Assembly: GCA_025765595.1 (NCBI GenBank)
Contig: JAIVFH010000555.1
Coordinates: 1-14,786 of the forward strand
Length of the DNA: 14,786 nt
Origin: Obelidium mucronatum
Lineage: Eukaryota > Chytridiomycota > Chytridiomycetes > Chytridiales > Chytriomycetaceae
Direction: 5' to 3'
The position numbers were made by a program, and so were the translations under genes. Under the pieces are notes generated by a model. It searched no databases and had not been told where the DNA came from. It was given only the letters and a program-made list of their open reading frames with translations. This document shows positions 1 through 7,917 of this stretch, piece by piece (position 1 is the first letter of the stretch; each line of letters starts with the position of its first letter).

Positions 1-2
1 GA

Positions 3-230
3 ACTGGAGACGCAGTCATTATTCTGGAAAATGGATAAGGGTTATTAATCAAAGACGCATGCCTCACCCCAAAGATTGTAACTCACCTAATTGGGACCAA
101 TGATCTTGAAGACGCTGGACTCCATTTCCAATCTTCAAGAGGGCTCCCCTGTTACATCTTTAAGTCCCATCCATCATCTGACTTGGGACCCGCATCAACC
201 ACTATTCCAATGCATCAAACGCAATGGACT
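3..230 (+). pseudogene. End of copia protease / GAG-pre-integrase region, frame-shifted from integrase
   Basis: Reading from base 3 gives a peptide typical of the stretch between the copia protease and the integrase zinc finger: GDAVIILENG, then a TAA stop at 36-38, then LLIKDACLTPKIVTHLIGTN and DLEDAGLHFQSSRGLPCYIF. Family members show the same pattern of a hydrophobic strand, 'L.P....HLIS', then 'G..v.F...g..C.i'. This frame differs from the integrase frame. The two can only be joined by a frameshift somewhere around 180-230, where the other frame picks up the conserved NGLHFLPV. The exact breakpoint cannot be fixed. What is seen is the two frames; the assignment to protease is inferred from position and pattern. 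Confidence 0.55.
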
Positions 231-1605
231 CCACTTTCTTCCAGTACGCAATCACCCCATTCCATCCAACCAATCGCGTCAGTTCCACTCGCTACTCTCT
301 GCCAAACTTCAGAATATGCACCTAAGGGAATTAAGCAAAGGAAAGTTAGAAAGAGCATCGCGTCAAATGCTAAATGACTTACTGGATTATGAGCTTCGCC
401 ACCGAATCTTTGGACATGCAAGCAACGCAAGACCCAGATACATGCAGCGTCATCATACTTCAAGCGACTTCCATCCAATTCAATTTCCGCCGAAGCCAAT
501 GCCATGCGATTCCTGCGAAAGTTGTAAAACAAATAAGCAACCATTTAAGTCAGAGCCAAAGAAACATTTACCTGGTGAACAACTTGGATTTGACGTCGTC
601 GAAATCAAACCGCCACATCTTGGAAAATATCCATACGCACTTGTGATGAACGATTATGGTTCGAAAATATCTGATGTCGCGCTACTTGAACACAAAGATG
701 AAGCATTAGTGTGGGCTATCCGACTTCATCAAAAGACAATAACAAAATATCAACTTACCACAAAACAGATGCGAATGGACCCAGGAGAACTAGGAAGATC
801 TCCCGCATTCATGAAATACTGCGAACTCAACAATATCTCATTCGAGCCAGGAATACCGGAACAGCACCAAATGGATGGAGGACCCAAAAGGACTATTCAA
901 ACCTTGAGCAAGATGGCCAGGACTTTCCTATATCAATGCAAAGCACCATTAGAATATTGGGGATACGCATTTGAACACGCATCAGAAATCAACAATGTCT
1001 TACCTGTTATCTCCCGCGATATTGATAGTCCCGAATACGCCAGCTCCGGAATTCGTCCTCAAATGTCCCACTTCCAGCCCTTTGGGTGTGCTGTCAAATA
1101 CCTTCCTGTATCAACACAAATCGTGAGCAAGATGGAACCAACACGGAAAGAAGGGATTTACCTTGGATCCAAGACCCCATCCCAAGTTATTGTCCTCGAC
1201 TTGGAAACTGCTCGCGTCCATCTTGTTCGATTCAAAGATTGTATCTTTAAGCCCACCATCTACCCGTCGTGGCCGCAACCAACATTCGCTACCTCCACGC
1301 AACTTGGTCTTGAATTTACCAGAGTCACCAACCAAGACAACGTTGCTGTGGATACAAATGTTAAAAACTACCTTGATATCATGGAAAAAGTCAAACACAA
1401 ACCTCTTGATGCGGAGACACTCCAAGCGTTGCGAACCAACCAAAAGCAACCAAAACTACATCACACAGTCCTCAAGGCGAACGCCGCGAGACTTGAACTA
1501 CAAAATACAAACCAACATTTAACAAAAACGTCAGATACAACAACAATAACCCCAATCCTTCCTTACCATTCATCTTGTTTGGAACTTGCGGGGGACGCCT
1601 TGTAA
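91..1605 (+). pseudogene. Ty1/copia integrase, catalytic Glu replaced by Lys
   Basis: This 504-codon reading frame holds the integrase domain. The N-terminal HHCC zinc-binding motif is intact (H104, H109, C142, C145). The first two catalytic acids are present: D168 in LGFDVV and D230 in RMDPGEL. The third position, 35 residues after D230 as in the DD35E signature, is K266 in QMDGGPKR, where the family has a Glu (QxNGxxER). The codon is AAA at 886-888, one transition from GAA. Downstream come the conserved copia segments GYAFEHASEINNVLP and the GKxxYLGS-like KEGIYLGS. The first 60 or so residues overlap the protease-frame peptide and are probably out of frame. The ATG at 91 is not a biological start, because copia integrase is cut from a polyprotein. 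The family is certain; the loss of strand-transfer activity is inferred from the Glu change. Confidence 0.85.
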
Positions 1606-2027
1606 GACTTAACGGGAACGGATTGAGGGGAAGCTACAATACACAAACAAAAATTAAATTAATAAGGGCCAAGCCCTGATCCCGGGGTCCCCAAGACATA
1701 AACAATTTACATACCTTGATCACCTACATCAACGGTAGCCACATACAATTGGAAGTACTCTCGAAGAGAGGAAACTCTCCACATACAACATCACTACAAA
1801 AATCAAAACAACTTTTAACACACATCATTACAAAAACATATATACAATAGTCTTACCTCAATCGCTCGAATCAACGACGATACACTAATCACAATACGAA
1901 TAACACTTAGTAAAACTACCAAACCACTTAAAAGTGCAATGAAGCGTACCTTAACAAGCCAAGGTCTTGGCACTTCGGTACGACCGCCGCTGCAGCCACC
2001 ACCAACAGTACCAAAACCAGTAACGGC
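1606..2027 (+). other. Degenerate linker between integrase and RT
   Basis: Copia polyproteins normally continue through this stretch, but here all forward frames carry stops between the integrase stop at 1605 and the RT frame that opens near 2028. The DNA is A/C-rich with several short inverted repeats: AGGGC-CAA-GCCCT near 1667, and back-to-back CTCTC/GAGAG stems including a GAAA loop near 1773-1800. No second gene, RNA gene or element boundary can be supported. It is most simply decayed polyprotein sequence of the poorly conserved region between the two domains. Confidence 0.5.
1623..1633 (+). other. Copy of the 3' polypurine tract (possible central PPT)
   Basis: The 11-mer TTGAGGGGAAG is identical to the polypurine tract directly before the 3' LTR (4116-4126). 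It lies between the integrase and RT reading frames. Some retroelements, including Ty1, carry a second central polypurine tract that primes an extra plus-strand start. That role here is inference from the exact match and the location. Confidence 0.4.
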
Positions 2028-3730
2028 GTGTCTCAGAGACTCAGCAAATCACGGACACTGCTCGCGACAACGCTACTTTGCTCACCAACACTCGACGAAG
2101 AAGAGACACATGTTTTTGGTGAAGAATGGTCATCAGCGACAATCGAAGACAAACTACATGACGTACCACTCACCTCGACACCTGTCTGGAAGACTCCTGA
2201 TTTGCCAAAGACACGGAATGCAGCCATGAAGAGCAAATTCCAAGAAGAATGGCTCGCAGCCGAGAAAGCCAAACTTGACGCGCTGGTGGAAAACAAGACC
2301 TATAGACTTGTGAAAGCTCCTGACGGCATCAACATTGTCGGCAGCAAATGGGTTTACAAGGTCAAGTTGAACAGCAATGGATCTGTTGAACGGTTTAAGG
2401 CGCGTTTAGTCGCTCAGGGATATACACAACAATTCGGATTGGATTATACGGAGACTCACTCACCAGTAATGCGCGCAGCAATTTTCAGAGGGCTTTTATC
2501 GCTCACAGCAATTAACGGGTGGGATACCTGTATGTGCGACGTGAGCACCGCCTACTTGTATGGCGATATCGACGAACCCGTCTACATGAAGCAGCCTCCC
2601 GGATACGATGATGGAACCGGCAGGGTCTATAAAAGGACTTTATGGATTAAAACAAGCGGGTCATATATGGTATAAGAAGTTGACAACTCACCTCAAAGAA
2701 ACAGGATACACTCAGTCGAAAGCGGACCCGTGCGTCTTCTTTAAGACTGTGGATGGCAAGACCGTTTACTTGGCTATCTACGTCGACGACTTGTGTTTCT
2801 TTGGTGACCAAGCACTTATCAATGAGGGCGTTATTTCTCTTAGGAAGGAATTCAAAATGGGAGACTTAGGAAAAATTACCTACATAATCGGAATACAAGT
2901 TGAACACGTGCCCTCCGGAATCTTCATCCACCAATCAAAAGAAATCAAGGAAATCTTGGAGTGATTTATGGGGCATTTTTCGCATTATCCAATTTCCACT
3001 CCCTTGCCAAGCTCATTTTCACCAACTCCAGCATCAGACACCACCCCCTTATTCAACAACCCATCCCTATACCTTGAAGCCATCGAATGCCTCAACTACG
3101 CAGCTATCAACACTCGCCCGGACATTTCTACAGCTATCTCCTTTCTATCTATCTTCTCCAGCAAACCATCACAACAACACTGGGAAGACCTCATGTGTGT
3201 CTTCCGCTACATCCATGACACACAAGACCACGGTATCTTCTACTCCAAACAAGGCAATTCAAGTCCTATCGGCTACAGCGACGCCGCGTACAACATCCAT
3301 CATGAAGCGAAGTCTCAGCTTGGCTACATGGTTGTTCTCGTGGATGGCGTCATCAGCTGGAAATCATCCAAGACTCCAGTCACACCACTATTATCTACAG
3401 AAGCCGAATACATCCATCAGTGAATTCGGACGCGAACTTCAGTCTTTTATTCAGCTATACGATACTCTCAACATACCACTCAAAAAACCAATTCAAGTAT
3501 TCGAAGATAACCAGTCTACAATTCATCAATGCAACAATGACGTATTCTCACATCGATCCAAGCACATCAACATTCGATACCACTACATTCGCGAACTGGA
3601 AGTCAAGGTCACTTGGATCAAGACCGCTGACCAGCCAGCCAATTTACTCACCAAGTGTCTTGGACGCGATCAATTCAAGAAACTTTGTGCTCGATTTGGC
3701 ATGATGTCTCTTACTGCGATTTCAATTTAA
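2028..3730 (+). pseudogene. Ty1/copia reverse transcriptase and RNase H, broken into pieces
   Basis: Three reading-frame blocks together give the RT_copia (RVT_2) and RNase H domains. Block 1 (2028 to about 2630) has the N-terminal palm, with NIVGSKWVYKVKLNSNG, FKARLVAQGYTQ and the catalytic-Asp region CDVSTAYLYGD. Block 2 (about 2630-2964) has GLYGLKQAGHIWY and the active-site motif YVDD at 2779-2790. A frameshift with loss of a few bases lies at the joint. Block 2 ends at TGA 2962-2964, but the same frame continues directly into block 3 (2965-3423: PISTPL, NTRPDISTA, then the RNase H GYSDAAY and STEAEY). A second frameshift near 3413-3421 leads to the end of RNase H (EDNQST, SKHINIRYHYIRE, ADQPANLLTK), stopping with TAA at 3728-3730. 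Catalytic residues survive, but the frame is broken at least twice and carries one nonsense codon. Confidence 0.88.
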
Positions 3731-3924
3731 CAATTCACGATTCAAGATTGACTTCCGCGATACGCATTGGGGCTAGTCGTGATTTGCCCCCAATAATGCT
3801 AAGTCAACTCTATTCAATTCAATTCAATTTCGATTCTAGAACCTAGAAACTTCATATTTTAAACATACAACTCATATAGAACGATTCAACTATTTATTCA
3901 AGTTCAAAAGTACACAAGAAAACC

Positions 3925-3990
3925 AACCACTTAGCTTAATGGTCAGAGCGCAAGTCTGCTACCAAGACAACCCAGGTTCAAGACTTGCTC
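3925..3990 (+). other. tRNA-like sequence (pol III A- and B-box-like motifs)
   Basis: The A-box-like TAGCTTAATGG (3932-3942) and the B-box-like GGTTCAAGACT (3975-3985) are about 43 nt apart. A D-arm-like stem GCTT/GAGC and a GTCT/AGAC stem closing a 7-nt loop lie between them. The acceptor arms do not pair, and position 33 of the loop is C, not U, so this is not a functional tRNA. A 12-bp imperfect inverted repeat (CAGAGC..AAGTCT against AGACTTGCTCTG, 3945-3992) overlaps it. It could be a tRNA pseudogene or the head of a SINE caught inside the copia 3' untranslated region. Confidence 0.3.
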
Positions 3991-4115
3991 TGCGCACTTG
4001 CTATCACCAAGCCTTAATCAATCATTGGTAATTAATCAAGTCACATTCATGTCACATGATCGAAGTCTGATCGTTGTTCAATTCATTAATTCATTCTTTA
4101 TTCAATCATGTTTGC

Positions 4116-4126
4116 TTGAGGGGAAG
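4116..4126 (+). other. 3' polypurine tract
   Basis: TTGAGGGGAAG ends directly before a TGTTGG LTR start. This is the expected site for plus-strand DNA priming in an LTR retrotransposon. Confidence 0.7.
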
Positions 4127-4268
4127 TGTTGGAGGCACATGAAACTCATGTTGCAAGCTCCATATTTGGGAATAAAGTTTAAGAATTCTCTCCAAAATCT
4201 CTCTAGTGTCCACAACAATCAGCTCACCTGTCTACAGAACCAGCACCGCTTCCAGTCCCTCAACAACA
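4127..4268 (+). repeat. Copia 3' LTR (short, about 140 bp)
   Basis: The sequence starts TGTTGGAGGC straight after the polypurine tract, as copia LTRs do. An AATAAA at 4170-4175 is a candidate polyadenylation signal. The most likely end is one of the CAACA strings at 4265 or 4268, which pair with the terminal TGTTG; a further CACAACA ends at 4217. The 5' LTR is outside the window, so neither length nor target duplication can be verified. A consensus splice donor (AACAACAG/GTGAGT) begins right at the proposed end. Confidence 0.6.
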
Positions 4269-4433
4269 GGTGAGTGGATTCAACGTACGACCAATCTGTT
4301 AAAACTTTGACAGTGTATCAATAAATGCATGTGAGTGCTTGCATTTTTACATCATTTAATGCTTCCCACCATTGACATGTATCTATTTGTATCAAAAGTC
4401 TCATCCTGTGGTCGTTTGTTGCTCCAATCACAG

Positions 4434-4783
4434 TTTCTCAGTCCAGCGTTCCTCTGTGTTACAACCCGCATTACTTCTGATCAGCAAGATCTGCAATTTT
4501 CAGGAGCTTTTAAAACATCCAGAGTTCACGTTTGCCTGTGCCACTGTTGTGAGTGTGCTATTTTTAATTCTTCACCTTTATCAATCACTCATTATCATAT
4601 CTTGGGCAGACTCGCCACCTCCTACAACAAGTTGTGCTACAACAAACTGGAACTTTCAACGAATCATTCTCATCAGCCCTGGCGTACTTGGAATACATGG
4701 AGATTTTGGCTGATTCTTTGACACAGGCAAAGATGGAGCAGAAAGCAGAACAGTTTTATTCGGAATTGAACAAAAAAAATTAA
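4434..4783 (+). pseudogene. Putative last exons of an unidentified host gene
   Basis: Two open blocks are separated by a well-formed 61-nt intron at 4549-4609 (GTGAGT...GGGCAG, with CTCAT about 20 nt before the acceptor) and join in frame. The first (4434-4548, or only from 4504 if the TTTTCAG acceptor is used) reads ELLKHPEFTFACATV. The second starts at 4610 and reads TRHLLQQVVLQQ, then LAYLEYMEILADSLTQAKME and AEQFYSELN, stopping at TAA 4781-4783 just after an A8 run. This is an amphipathic, helix-rich C-terminus. One A fewer in that run would carry the frame into a charged tail rich in Asp and Glu (DDSDVGSDAEAN) ending at TGA 4827-4829, so the run may be a sequence error or a recent slip. 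I do not recognise the family. A possible further 5' exon would have to lie in or before the LTR. Confidence 0.4.
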
Positions 4784-4829
4784 GAAGCCTGATGACAGTG
4801 ATGTTGGTAGTGACGCGGAAGCAAATTGA

Positions 4830-5756
4830 GTGTGTTTGTTTGGTATTATCAGTTTTTTCTCAATTATCTCAGATTTACGTGTAACATTACAAAATGCATA
4901 AAATGATATAGTCTATTTTAATTAAGAAATGCCCAAAATCATTTTATGATGATTTCTCTCTATTTAGAAATTCAATGAGATATTTGCGAGTATCTTGCAT
5001 ATTTGCCAAATCCTGCAAATGGATTCAGATTTGCGAAAATCATTTTCTTTTTGCAGAGAAAGAACTAGCGATGCTTTTAGAGAGGATCGGCAGATTGTAG
5101 CTTGTAAAGCGTTCCCTGTTCAAATTCCATGCGAATTTCAAACCATATGGAGAAATTCTTGAAACAACTCGGTGCTCCTGCTTCCAAACTTGAATGTGAG
5201 CACTTGTTCTTGTTATGGAAATGTATCTTTTGTATTGGCTCGCATCGATTGGCCCATTTGAAAAATTAAGATGCATTATAATTTATTTTGTTGCAACTAT
5301 AAAAGCAGCGGCAATTCAAGGGAAGATTACAATCAAAATCATACTAGTTAAATTTTTATTGTGCATTGCAGCTCAATACATATTGTTGTATATTGTTGTA
5401 ACGTTTATCCCCACAGACAAAGTGTGGGTTTCCAGGCGTTTATCTGGATGGACTGAAAAAAAATTTTCACTCTCTCACTCACTGTATCTAAATTGTGAGA
5501 AACCCTAATTGACGAAACAAAAACAGCAGTTCCCAATACCATCCCCACCACCACGCTCCATCATCAACCATCAAAGCGGCATTGTACAGAGGTATCGTAT
5601 CAATTCAATGGGCATGCATCAGCAATGGTGATTTATTGTATCTGTATCACATCTTTGTTCGCATCCCATCCCATTACACTTCACCTTCACAATGTGACTG
5701 GGACCAAACTCTGTGCCTTACAAGGCACAGACTTTATTCCATGCCACTTTTCCATT
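4830..5756. other. AT-rich intergenic DNA without a supported gene
   Basis: Short frames occur on both strands but none shows a domain or convincing codon structure. Small items include a TATAAAA at 5298-5304, a tandem TATTGTTGTA duplication (about 5381-5400), an acceptor-like TTTTTGCAG at 5050-5058 followed by a short helix-like peptide, and an ATG at 5147 reading MEKFLKQLGAPASKLE into a GTGAGC donor-like site. A perfect 9-bp inverted repeat, CTGTGCCTT-AC-AAGGCACAG, sits at 5711-5730, 27 bp before the outer element. I could not assemble these into a gene. Confidence 0.4.
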
Positions 5757-5782
5757 AAAGGTCGGCAGATATTGCAGGATTT
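5757..5782 (+). repeat. Left 26-bp terminal inverted repeat
   Basis: Begins AAAGGTCGGCAGATATTGCA and ends in GGATTT. It is an exact reverse complement of 14401-14426, with ATT immediately outside. Confidence 0.75.
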
Positions 5783-5915
5783 ATTTGGAGAAAATAGCAA
5801 ACCCTCAAAAAATCCAGGACAGGTGGATTTAATGTGTTCCAGGATTTGTTTGACGGAATTACTTTTTTTCGCCTATCGGCAGATAATATTTGTCCTAAAT
5901 TGATGTCTGGCATAG

Positions 5916-5922
5916 TATAAAA
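5916..5922 (+). promoter_or_regulatory. TATA box before the Myb-like ORF
   Basis: TATAAAA lies 26 bp before the ATG at 5948, in otherwise AT-rich DNA. Function is inferred from sequence and position. Confidence 0.4.
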
Positions 5923-5947
5923 GTAATTATTAAAAAACTATCTAAAA

Positions 5948-6133
5948 ATGGGCCCTAAGAAGCAAAAGGCTGTGAAGCCGCCTACCGTGGCTATGCCAAA
6001 GAAAGAACGCAAGGAGTCCCATAAATGGACAAATGACAAAAGTGCAGCTTTGATTGAGAATGTCAAAGCGAGTTGGCCAAAAGTGTTTTCTCAAGCTGTT
6101 GTGGTCACAGGTGAATGGAACAAGATACCGTAA
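5948..6133 (+). CDS. Myb/SANT-like DNA-binding protein fragment of a Harbinger-type element
   Basis: The 61-residue frame starts MGPKKQKAVKPP with a Lys-rich, probably nuclear-targeting head. From residue 26 it reads KWTNDKSAALIENVKASWPK, which has the spaced tryptophans and first helix of the Myb/SANT-like domain that accompanies PIF/Harbinger transposases. Only about half of such a domain is present. The frame then meets a donor-like CACAG/GTGAAT at 6110-6116 and stops at 6131-6133, directly against the oppositely oriented transposase fragment. In intact Harbinger elements the Myb-like partner helps nuclear import and binding of the transposase to the element ends. This truncated copy is unlikely to work. 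Family assignment rests on pattern and on the neighbour. Confidence 0.4.
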   Translation: MGPKKQKAVKPPTVAMPKKERKESHKWTNDKSAALIENVKASWPKVFSQAVVVTGEWNKIP

Positions 6134-6545
6134 CCCCAAAGAGTGAGTTCTTTGAAAAATCAAAAGTAGGTGTTGTTATTCGGAAGGTACGTCGAAACCG
6201 CTCTGAATCATACTCAGGTTCCAAAATCATTGCCCTCCAGTCTTCAGCTTTCTGGAGGTTGGGGCCTCGAAACAAGGGATTGTCATGATCTGAAGCTTCT
6301 GTTATAAACAGGTATCTGTTTGTTGCTGGGGGGTATATTGAAGAAGTACAGGAGCAGATGTCAGGATCAGATGTGGGTTTTCGCGATAGGAGAGTCAAGA
6401 AGATCAAGCCAGCGCGAAGCGGATTAGCTGTAGCTGTCGAGAAGATTTTAATACCATTAATAGCGAGTATAACGCTATTTGCATGGATGTTGTTGTTGTC
6501 TTGCGTTGTATTTATTGAATAAATCCTGTCAAATCCAGCCCCCAC
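6105..6545 (-). pseudogene. PIF/Harbinger-type transposase, N-terminal fragment
   Basis: The 146-codon minus-strand frame contains NPLFRGPNLQKAEDWRAMIL and then SERFRRTFRITTPTFDF. This resembles the segment before the DDE domain of Harbinger-type transposases (an 'FRxxFRMxxxTFxxL' helix after a charged linker). The DDE catalytic core is completely absent: the frame ends 18 residues later at 6105, inside the Myb-like ORF. The true start could be a Met downstream of the one at 6545, since the first 30 residues are nondescript. Facing the Myb-like ORF across the deletion joint, it fits an internally deleted two-gene element. Assignment is moderate because only the variable N-terminal part survives. 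Confidence 0.4.
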
Positions 6546-6720
6546 CCCCGGATTTCACACACCACTAGAAAAGGGAAGGATTTCGCAAGGATTTTCTAAG
6601 ATTTTGTGGTTTTTATTTATCCTGTGAAATTCCAGGATTTAAGAGGATTTATTTTTTAATATCTGCTCCAAAAAATAAATCCGAGAGGATTTTACTGGAT
6701 TTTAAAAAGAAATAACCAAT
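6546..6720 (+). repeat. GGATTT-rich subterminal repeats
   Basis: The hexamer GGATTT occurs seven times on the + strand in about 170 bp (for example GGAAGGATTTCG, CCAGGATTTAAG, GAGGATTTTACTGGATTTT), and AAATCC once. The same motif recurs at 5777-5860 and as AAATCC in the right arm at 14381-14406. Clustered short motifs inside element ends are commonly transposase-binding sites, which is inference here. Confidence 0.5.
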
Positions 6721-6767
6721 CGGGCTCCCCGGGAGCCCGTGGCTCCCCCCCACTCATAGTGAGTCAC
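6683..6767 (+). repeat. Left GC-rich inverted arm (inner part)
   Basis: This stretch aligns with the reverse complement of 14318-14400. It includes CCAATCGGGCTCCC identically, a 19-bp palindrome CGGGCTCCC-C-GGGAGCCCG at 6721-6739, a C-run, and GAGTCAC at the inner edge. A few substitutions and small gaps separate the two copies. Inward of 6767 similarity stops. Confidence 0.75.
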
Positions 6768-6841
6768 CAAATAAAGTATGACTCCTACTTTTTTTCAAGT
6801 ATTTTTGGTTCCGTGAAGTTTTTGGTTTTCGGACAACAATA

Positions 6842-7906
6842 ATGAACAACAAGCAACAAGAAGTGACCAAGTCAATGATCACACATTACCAGCAGCAAAG
6901 CCATCAATGGCTTTCGCAATATTGCGGCAACGATCCGTCTTGGCCAGATGTGGAACAAGCATTCTTATCGTTGACACCGACCACTGAGATTGGCAGATTT
7001 GCTTTTCGATTGCAGCAGCTGTGTACCCTTGCTGGTGACCACATGATCTACAATACTCTTATCGACGAAATCTTTGCAAGCTGGAACAAAGACGCTCTCG
7101 AAAAAGGGGATTGCCACGTACTCTGGGGATCGACAAACAATCTGGCAACACTCTGCCTTGCTCATGAACGATCTACAGGACTTGAAAGCCACTCCCTGTT
7201 TCCCTTGGCACAGCTATTTTCAAGCTATAAATCGACTTTCATGGAGAACGGTGCTCTCACACTTTGCGAGGTAGTGTAACACTGACGGTTATGATTCAGC
7301 TGACAGTAGCTACTCCACATACCAGGTCAAAGAAAAGGGTGAAGGCTTCATCTTCCAAGGCCTCATGAAATCGAAATGCCAATCATTCTTTTTGGTTTAT
7401 CACTTCAACATGTACTTCCAGTTGATGGAAATAGACGTGTCTGGCCCCTCATTTGAGATTCGCTGGGGAGACAGTATCAATCAAATCAGAAAAGGAGATT
7501 TGATGCCAGATCGCGTCAGATCGGCTCTAAAGGCCTATTTCACATATTGGGGTATTCCGATGCCTTCCGTCACACGTATCGATGGATATCCAGAGCAATC
7601 AGACGGAACTAGTTGTGGGCTTTGTTGTTTAGCAGCATCCAAAGAGTTGGCTGATTTTGGAATCATAAATTGGTGAGAGTTTATTGAAGGCACAAGCCAA
7701 ATAACTGATTCGAGATAATTAGGACCACAAGATCTGTTCTTGAATTTCGTTATGAAATGGCTGTGTATTTACTACTTGAAGTGAACGGCAAGGAGTTTTG
7801 TGATCTCGGAGTGGAAGAACAAAGATTGCGAGACGCTGAAGATGCCCAGGAAGAGAAATGTTTCAGAGACGCATGCCATGAATCAATTGGTAGACTATTC
7901 AATTAA
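6842..7906 (+). pseudogene. Ulp1-like (C48) cysteine peptidase gene of the MULE
   Basis: The C-terminal half is clear. From 7365 the frame reads MEIDVSGPSFEIRWGDS, then YPEQSDGTSCGLCCLAA: an Asp (WGD), and the Q-x5-C active-site arrangement of Ulp1/SENP peptidases (Gln and Cys six apart, Asp 42 before Gln). A 50-nt intron at 7673-7722 (GTGAGA...ATTAG, with ACTGAT upstream of the acceptor) restores the frame and adds a helical tail (SVLEFRYEMAVYLLLEVNGK) to TAA at 7904-7906. The N-terminal block (6842-7279, start MNNKQQEVTKSM) is open in a different frame, and TAG 7272-7274 interrupts the peptidase frame, so at least one shift is needed. The catalytic His position (His-Trp in the family) reads Tyr-Phe at 7413-7418. 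Such peptidases cleave ubiquitin-like modifiers; their role in MULEs is unknown. This copy is probably inactive. Confidence 0.65.
7673..7722 (+). other. Intron in the Ulp1-like gene
   Basis: A 50-nt GT..AG stretch, GTGAGAGTT to GATAATTAG, with branch-point-like AACTGAT 15-20 nt before the acceptor. Removing it joins TG|G as Trp and continues in frame for 60 codons. Confidence 0.65.
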
Positions 7907-7917
7907 ATTCCCTGAGC

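Larger units (their letters stand above)
1..4268 (+). mobile_element. Ty1/copia LTR retrotransposon, 5'-truncated by the window and degenerate
   Basis: The coding order on the + strand is end of protease, integrase, reverse transcriptase, RNase H, polypurine tract, LTR. Integrase before RT is diagnostic for Ty1/copia as opposed to Ty3/gypsy. Gag, most of the protease and the 5' LTR lie outside the window, so LTR divergence (age) cannot be judged here. At least four reading-frame breaks and one in-frame stop separate the domains, and the integrase has lost its catalytic Glu. The copy cannot encode a working polyprotein. Coordinates of the right end rest on the LTR interpretation given separately. 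Confidence 0.9.
5777..6682. mobile_element. Harbinger-like deletion derivative inserted in the left arm
   Basis: Its ends match in inverted orientation: GGATTTATTT-GGAGAAAATA at 5777-5796 against GGATTTATTTTTT-GGAGCAGATA on the opposite strand at 6682-6660, with a 3-base gap and two mismatches. Inside are a Myb/SANT-like ORF (+) and the N-terminal part of a transposase (-) facing each other. PIF/Harbinger elements characteristically carry exactly these two genes, so an internal deletion that removed most of both would give this structure. It interrupts a repeat arm that is continuous at the right end of the composite element. No clear 3-bp target duplication is visible. Confidence 0.4.

Noticed and set aside
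215..544. Minus-strand frame of 109 codons opposite the integrase.
   Set aside because: It lies wholly over conserved copia integrase sequence on the other strand and has no domain pattern.
1640..1805. Possible small ribozyme in the hairpin-rich linker (stems near 1667 and 1773-1800, one with a GAAA loop).
   Set aside because: The conserved hammerhead core (CTGATGA with a matching GAAA and three stems) is not present; the stems are only about 5 bp.
5040..5276. Minus-strand frame of 78 codons in AT-rich DNA.
   Set aside because: No recognisable domain, no partner exons and no promoter context; composition explains the open frame.
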